From the NCBI GenBank assembly GCA_017937685.1, contig JAGBDD010000234.1, positions 1-45,747 on the forward strand: a stretch of DNA of 45,747 bases, in the 5' to 3' direction. Position numbers and translations under genes: made by a program. Below, piece by piece: positions 41,885 to 45,747 of this stretch. The notes under the pieces are model-generated. The model was not told the DNA's origin, did not search any database, and saw only the letters and a list, made by a program, of their open reading frames with translations. Position 1 is the stretch's first letter. Each line of letters begins with the position of its first letter. Source of the stretch: Thermoguttaceae bacterium (lineage in GTDB: Bacteria > Planctomycetota > Planctomycetia > Pirellulales > Thermoguttaceae).

Positions 41885-42619
41885 ATGACAAAAAATCGCG
41901 CGCTTCTTTTCGCCGTCGTCGGAGGAATCGGCTCCGGTAAAAGTTTCGCGACCGCGGCGCTCCGAGCGTTCGGTTTCCCCTGTTTCGACGCGGACGCCGA
42001 AGCGCGCCGCCTTTTCGACGACCCGGCGATTCTCGACGTCCTTCGCGACCGTTGGGGCGCCGACGTCGTTTCGCCGTCCGGAACCGTCGACCGCCGCCGC
42101 TTGGCCGAAATCGTTTTCGCGCCGACCGCCGAAGCGCGGGCCGAACTCGATTTTTTGAACCGAACGACGCGCCCGCCCTTATTAGCCCGCTTCCGTCGTT
42201 GGCTCGACGCCGTTCGCGCCTCCGACGCCGAGTTCGCCGTCCTCGACGCGCCGCTCCTCTTCGAGGTCGGTTGGGAACGCGACGTCGATTTCGTCATTTT
42301 CGTCGAAGCGTCCCGAGCGACTCGCGTCCGCCGCGTCGCCGAACGCGGTTGGTCGCCGGAGGAACTCGACCGTCGGGAAGCGAACCAACTTCCGCTCGCC
42401 GTCAAACGGAAACGCGCCGACTTCGTTCTCGTCAACGACGACGCGCCCAACGTTTTTAACGCCGAAAACGCCGAAAACGCCGTCAAAAACGGCAAAAACG
42501 ATAAAAACAATAAAGGCGAACGGGACGCCGCGAACGCCGCCCCGTTTTCCGCCGACGCGACGGCGCAAATCGCCCGAATCGTCGACGAAGCGCGTCGACG
42601 CCGCGACGCCCGGCCTTAA
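41885..42619 (+). CDS. coaE: dephospho-CoA kinase
   Basis: 244 residues. The enzyme phosphorylates the 3'-hydroxyl of dephospho-CoA in the last step of coenzyme A synthesis. The P-loop is GGIGSGKS (Gly13-Ser20), followed by FDADAEARRLFDD, the substrate-binding Asp region, then FLNRTTRPPLL, VLDAPLLFEVGWERDVDFVIFVEASRATRVRRVAERG and the lid-like sequence RREANQLPLAVKRKRADFVLVND. All match the CoaE family. Compared with the usual 200 residues it carries a low-complexity insertion near 195-225 (NAENAENAVKNGKNDKNNKG), encoded by imperfect repeats of GCCGAAAAC, before a normal C-terminal helix. It is the first gene of a likely operon with rho, 122 bases downstream. Confidence 0.95.
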   Translation: MTKNRALLFAVVGGIGSGKSFATAALRAFGFPCFDADAEARRLFDDPAILDVLRDRWGADVVSPSGTVDRRRLAEIVFAPTAEARAELDFLNRTTRPPLLARFRRWLDAVRASDAEFAVLDAPLLFEVGWERDVDFVIFVEASRATRVRRVAERGWSPEELDRREANQLPLAVKRKRADFVLVNDDAPNVFNAENAENAVKNGKNDKNNKGERDAANAAPFSADATAQIARIVDEARRRRDARP

Positions 42620-42741
42620 ACCGGCCTCCTTTTCCAAAAATCCCGCCTATTTTAACGTTAACGTTTGTTTCGCGACGACGGCTTCGCGCCGAACCCGCCT
42701 TTTATCCCGCCTCAACCGCTTTTTTACCTATTTTACCAACA

Positions 42742-45057
42742 ATGAATCGCAACGACGACGCCTCTTCTCGCCCCCGCTCCCGCAAAACGGTCGACGAATT
42801 TCTCGACGAAATGGACGCTTGGGACAAAATCGCCGCCGGAATCGACGACGCCGCCTCTTTCGACTTCGACTCGAACGCCGAGTTCCCTTGGAGCGGTCGC
42901 GCGAAAAAATCGAACGAAACGCCCGACGACGCGCCCGCTTCCGCCGCTCCGCCGCAAAAACCGAGTCGGCCCGGCGCCTATCTCGTCGATTACGACGAAG
43001 CCGACAAATTCGACGAAGATTACGAAACCCGCGCTAAACGCCGAGAAAAAAGCGTTTGGAATCGCGACGGCGTTCAACGGAACGACCGCCGCTTCCCGTC
43101 CGACGGCGGTCGGCGATACGACAATTATCGCGACGGTTATTACCGAGACCGCGCCCCGTCCGAAAACAACGACGCCCGCGACGGCGAACGCTCCCGTTAT
43201 TATCGGCAAGACGAACGCGGCCCCCGCGACGGCGACGGCGAACGCTTCGACCGCCGCGACGGTCGGCGCCCCAACCCGAATTATCGCGACTATCGACGAA
43301 ACAGCTATCGAGAAAATGGTTATCGCAACGAAAATCGCGACGCCGCCGGGCAAGCCGGTTACCTCAACGACGGTCGGCGCCCTTATTACCGCGACGGCGC
43401 CCCTCGCGACGCCGGGTATCGCGACGGAAATTACCCAAACGGCGGCTACCGTCGCCAACCCCGGCGCGATTTCCGGAATCCGAACGGCGATTATCGGCAA
43501 GATTACCGCCCCAATTATCGCGACGATTATCGACGTTTCGACGACGCCGGGCCCGACGCCAATAACTATTCGCCGCGCGGCCCCCGTCGCCGACGCGACT
43601 ATTACGAGAATCTCGAACCGACCGTCGGCGCGCTTGGGAAACGGGGCGAGCCGCTCTCGCTGGCGGAAGAATTGGCGGCGCGACGCGGCAAACCGCGTTA
43701 CGGAAGCGGCTCCGGCGCCAACGTTTCGCCGAACGTCGAACGCGATTGGAACGACGAACTCGAAAGCGCGACCGAAGACGAACGTCAAGAGATCGTCGAA
43801 CTTGAACAAATGGACGCTCGCGAACTCGTCGCCGAAGCGCGCCGTCAAAATTTGGAAACCGTCGACGGCGAACGGCGCCGCGATCTCGTCGTCCGCGTCC
43901 TCCGCGCTCGCCTCCAAAAGAACGGTCTTATGTACGGCGAAGGAACGCTCGAAATCCTTCCGGACGAGTTCGGTTTCCTCCGGAGCGCAAGCTCGCGTTA
44001 CTTGTCTTGCCCGGACGACATTTATATTTCGCCGAGCCAAATTCGTCGATTCGGGCTCCGCGACGGCTTGTCGATTTTCGGTCAAATCCGGCCCCCGAAA
44101 GAGCGCGAACGCTACTTCGCCCTGTTGCGCGTCGAAACGATCAACGACGAAGACCCGAACGCGCTCGCGTCGAAACCGCGTTTCGACGAATTGCCCCCCG
44201 CCCTTCCGGTCGAACGCGTCGCCGCCGACGCGCCCGGCGCCGACCTCGACTTGCGCCTTTTCAACCTCCTCGCGCCTCTCGGATTAGGCGGTCGCGGTCT
44301 CCTCGTCAGTCCGCCGCGCGCCGGAAAAACGACCTTTATTCAAAAAGCGGCGGAAGCGGTTCTCGCCGACAATCCGGACGCGTTCGTTTTCGTCGTTTTG
44401 ATCGACGAACGCCCGGAAGAGCTAATCGATATGGAGCGGCGACTGCGCGGCCCGCGTTGCGAAGTCGTCGGCGCGACCTTCGACGAAACGGCGGCGCGAC
44501 ACGTTCAAGTCGCCGAAATCGCGTTGGAAAAGGCGAAGCGGATGGTCGAATACGGCCGCGACGTCGTCTTTTTCCTCGACTCGCTGACTCGGCTGACCCG
44601 CGCTTGGAACGTCGAAACCGCCGCCGCGACCCTCGCGCCTCCGACGCCGGGCGTCCTCGACCCGACCGCTCTCTTGCGCGCGAAAAAATATTTCGGGTCG
44701 GCTCGCAACGTCGACGGCGGCGGTTCGTTGACGCTCGTCGCGACGGCGCGGCTCGACGAAACCGGCGGCCCCGACGATCAAATCCTCGAAGAGTTTAAAG
44801 GCGCCGGCAACTGGGAAGTTTGGCTCGACCGTTCCCTCGCCGAAAAGCGCGTTTGGCCGGCGATCAACGTCGTCAAAAGCGCCGCGAATTGGGAAAGTTC
44901 GGACGACGGCGACGAAAAAACGGAAAAAATCGCCGCGCTCCGCCGTCGTTTGGCCGCGATGGAGCCGGTCGAAGCGATTCAGTTTTTGCGCGAAAAGTTG
45001 GCCGAAACGGAAACGAACGCCGAATTTCTCGCTTCGATCGATCCGAAAACGTTTTAA
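42742..45057 (+). CDS. rho: transcription termination factor Rho with long disordered N-terminus and divergent RNA loops
   Basis: 771 residues against about 420 in E. coli. Residues 1-112 are acidic and polar; about 113-292 are a low-complexity region of YRD, YRDG, NYRD and RR units (Arg, Asp, Tyr, Asn, Gly). A Rho_N-like helical domain starts near 354 (MDARELVAEARRQNLE), then the cold-shock-like RNA-binding domain (GTLEILPDEFGFLRS... CPDDIYISPSQIRRFGLRDGL). The ATPase core is intact: P-loop SPPRAGKTT (about 523-531), LIDERPEE, GATFDETAARHVQVAEIALEKAKRMVE, VVFFLDSLTRLTRAWN and EEFKGAGNWEV. The Q-loop region (about 630-650, PPTPGVLDPTALLRAKKYFG) and the R-loop region (about 711-720, KSAANWESS) differ from E. 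coli VLTGGVDANALHRPKRFFG and RSGTRKEELL. No Shine-Dalgarno is visible. Rho is certain; its altered RNA handling is inference. Confidence 0.95.
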   Translation: MNRNDDASSRPRSRKTVDEFLDEMDAWDKIAAGIDDAASFDFDSNAEFPWSGRAKKSNETPDDAPASAAPPQKPSRPGAYLVDYDEADKFDEDYETRAKRREKSVWNRDGVQRNDRRFPSDGGRRYDNYRDGYYRDRAPSENNDARDGERSRYYRQDERGPRDGDGERFDRRDGRRPNPNYRDYRRNSYRENGYRNENRDAAGQAGYLNDGRRPYYRDGAPRDAGYRDGNYPNGGYRRQPRRDFRNPNGDYRQDYRPNYRDDYRRFDDAGPDANNYSPRGPRRRRDYYENLEPTVGALGKRGEPLSLAEELAARRGKPRYGSGSGANVSPNVERDWNDELESATEDERQEIVELEQMDARELVAEARRQNLETVDGERRRDLVVRVLRARLQKNGLMYGEGTLEILPDEFGFLRSASSRYLSCPDDIYISPSQIRRFGLRDGLSIFGQIRPPKERERYFALLRVETINDEDPNALASKPRFDELPPALPVERVAADAPGADLDLRLFNLLAPLGLGGRGLLVSPPRAGKTTFIQKAAEAVLADNPDAFVFVVLIDERPEELIDMERRLRGPRCEVVGATFDETAARHVQVAEIALEKAKRMVEYGRDVVFFLDSLTRLTRAWNVETAAATLAPPTPGVLDPTALLRAKKYFGSARNVDGGGSLTLVATARLDETGGPDDQILEEFKGAGNWEVWLDRSLAEKRVWPAINVVKSAANWESSDDGDEKTEKIAALRRRLAAMEPVEAIQFLREKLAETETNAEFLASIDPKTF

Positions 45058-45408
45058 CGCCGCGACGCGTTAAAATTAGCAAAGTCGACGCGACCGTCAA
45101 CTCCGGCGCCGCGTCGACCGATTCTCGCCGACGCGAAGCCGTTATAATCGATAAAATCGTTTCAAACGCCGGACGCGTTCCGTTCTCGACCGACGTCGGG
45201 GCCCCTTGTCGCCCGGCGCGTTTCCGCTAAAATAAAGAAGGCGGCGTTTCGACGGCGACCGTTTTTCCGTCGTCGTTTCTCGTTCGGCTCGTTCCGCCTA
45301 TTTTCCGGTTCGGGTCGAACGGAGCGCTCCTAATCCGCTAAATCCCGCCGCGTCCCCATTTCCCGTTTTCCCCCCACCGAACCCGCTCGAAAAGAACGAA
45401 GAACCGAA
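45058..45408. other. rho-ribH intergenic region
   Basis: About 350 bases without a gene. It holds the probable ribH promoter and a pyrimidine-rich leader. I looked for an FMN riboswitch before ribH and did not find its conserved core. Confidence 0.5.
45206..45233 (+). promoter_or_regulatory. possible sigma-70-type promoter for ribH
   Basis: TTGTCG (45206-45211), a 16-base spacer and TAAAAT (45228-45233), about 170 bases before the ribH ATG. Confidence 0.45.
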
Positions 45409-45747
45409 ATGACCGAATACGAAGGATACGTCTGCGCGCCCGGCGACGCCGGTAAAATCGCGATCATCGTCGCCCGTTTCAACCAAACGATCACCGAAAA
45501 GCTCCTCGAAGGCGCGCTCGCGAAACTTCGCGAACATATGGTCGCCGAAGATCAAATTTCGGTCGTTCGCGTCCCGGGCTGTTTCGAAATCCCGACGATC
45601 GCCGAACGTTTCGCGAGCGACGAAGATTATATCGCCGTTATCTGCTTGGGCTGCGTCATTAAGGGCGAAACGTCGCACGACGAACACATCAACCGCGCGG
45701 TCAGTTCGCAGCTGGCCCGCATCGGCGCCGAATACGGGATTCCGGTC
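45409..45747 (+). CDS. ribH: 6,7-dimethyl-8-ribityllumazine synthase, N-terminal part
   Basis: 113 codons are present and the reading frame runs off the right edge; the full enzyme is about 150-160 residues. It condenses ribulose-derived 3,4-dihydroxybutanone phosphate with the ribitylamino-uracil to form lumazine, the step before riboflavin. Diagnostic features are IAIIVARFNQTITEKLLEGALAKL near 17-40, VVRVPGCFEIPTIAERFA near 52-69 (substrate loop) and VICLGCVIKGETSHDEHINRAVSSQLARI near 76-104, in which GETSHDEHI holds the catalytic histidine. The usual AG ETPH-type spacing is kept. Only a weak GAAGAA stretch precedes the ATG; no strong Shine-Dalgarno is seen. Confidence 0.95.
   Translation, partial: MTEYEGYVCAPGDAGKIAIIVARFNQTITEKLLEGALAKLREHMVAEDQISVVRVPGCFEIPTIAERFASDEDYIAVICLGCVIKGETSHDEHINRAVSSQLARIGAEYGIPV

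Noticed and set aside
42733..44085. A 450-codon minus-strand ORF rich in Val, Ile and Ala that looks like a membrane protein.
   Set aside because: It is the reverse complement of the YRD repeats of rho (TAT CGC GAC reads as GTC GCG ATA). The sense strand has a clear Rho protein.
45234..45408. Possible FMN riboswitch ahead of ribH.
   Set aside because: The conserved AGGG and central junction elements of the RFN element are not present; the leader is pyrimidine-rich.

Overview
The window looks like a chromosomal segment of a planctomycete, probably a Pirellulales-like lineage. Indicators are a prepilin-like DUF1559 protein with an H-x9-DG tail followed by a small transthyretin-like lipoprotein, a second DUF1559-type membrane protein, tandem Gfo/Idh/MocA oxidoreductases, many Tat-type exported enzymes, a DUF1570-like metallopeptidase, and a Rho with a very large disordered N-terminus. 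Coding DNA is rich in GAC, GTC, GCG and CGN codons, so long spurious ORFs appear on the opposite strand of most genes. The taxonomic call is inference; no rRNA is present. I see no IS element, prophage, CRISPR array or plasmid function.

Layout. 1-686: start of carB (minus) and a divergent promoter region. 686-14842 (plus): Tat-exported GH20-like enzyme, DUF1559-type membrane protein, BspA-type leucine-rich repeat protein, ilvD, a very large secreted glycoside-hydrolase-like protein, a zinc-peptidase-like protein, and a dolichol-phosphate-mannose-synthase-like GT2. 14906-17770: a CinA-like protein with a degenerate C-terminal half, a perfect 15-bp inverted repeat, a tRNA-Ala(UGC) with its own promoter and terminator, and about 770 bp with no recognisable gene. 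17770-18510: glycosyltransferase. 18535-24698 (minus): an operon-like run of NlpC/P60 endopeptidase, Tat-exported enolase-superfamily dipeptide epimerase, small membrane protein, methyltransferase, NAD(P)HX epimerase and terpenoid-toroid protein. 24867-29004 (plus): exported transglutaminase-like protein, GH39-like protein and a hypothetical. 28968-36726 (minus): galT, MFS permease and double-SIS MurQ/GKRP-like protein, preceded by two tandem Gfo/Idh/MocA oxidoreductases. 37382-39152 (plus): DUF1559 pilin-like protein with a 12-C tract, then a lipoprotein. 39534-41385 (minus): HisN-like phosphatase and rhomboid protease. 41885-end (plus): coaE, rho and the start of ribH.

Themes. The window mixes housekeeping genes (carB, ilvD, coaE, rho, ribH, nnrE, hisN-like) with exported carbohydrate and peptide degradation. 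NlpC/P60, dipeptide epimerase and MurQ-like protein together suggest muropeptide or amino-sugar salvage. The GH-like proteins, GalT and MFS permease suggest use of galactose- or hexosamine-containing glycans. Both are inferences from gene content.

The most unusual items are the Rho protein (a disordered YRD-rich region of about 180 residues and non-canonical Q- and R-loops), the homopolymeric C tract just before the prepilin cleavage site, a Tat signal on an enolase-superfamily epimerase, a CinA without its amidohydrolase motif, and a highly recurrent near-palindrome GACGC-S-GCGTC.
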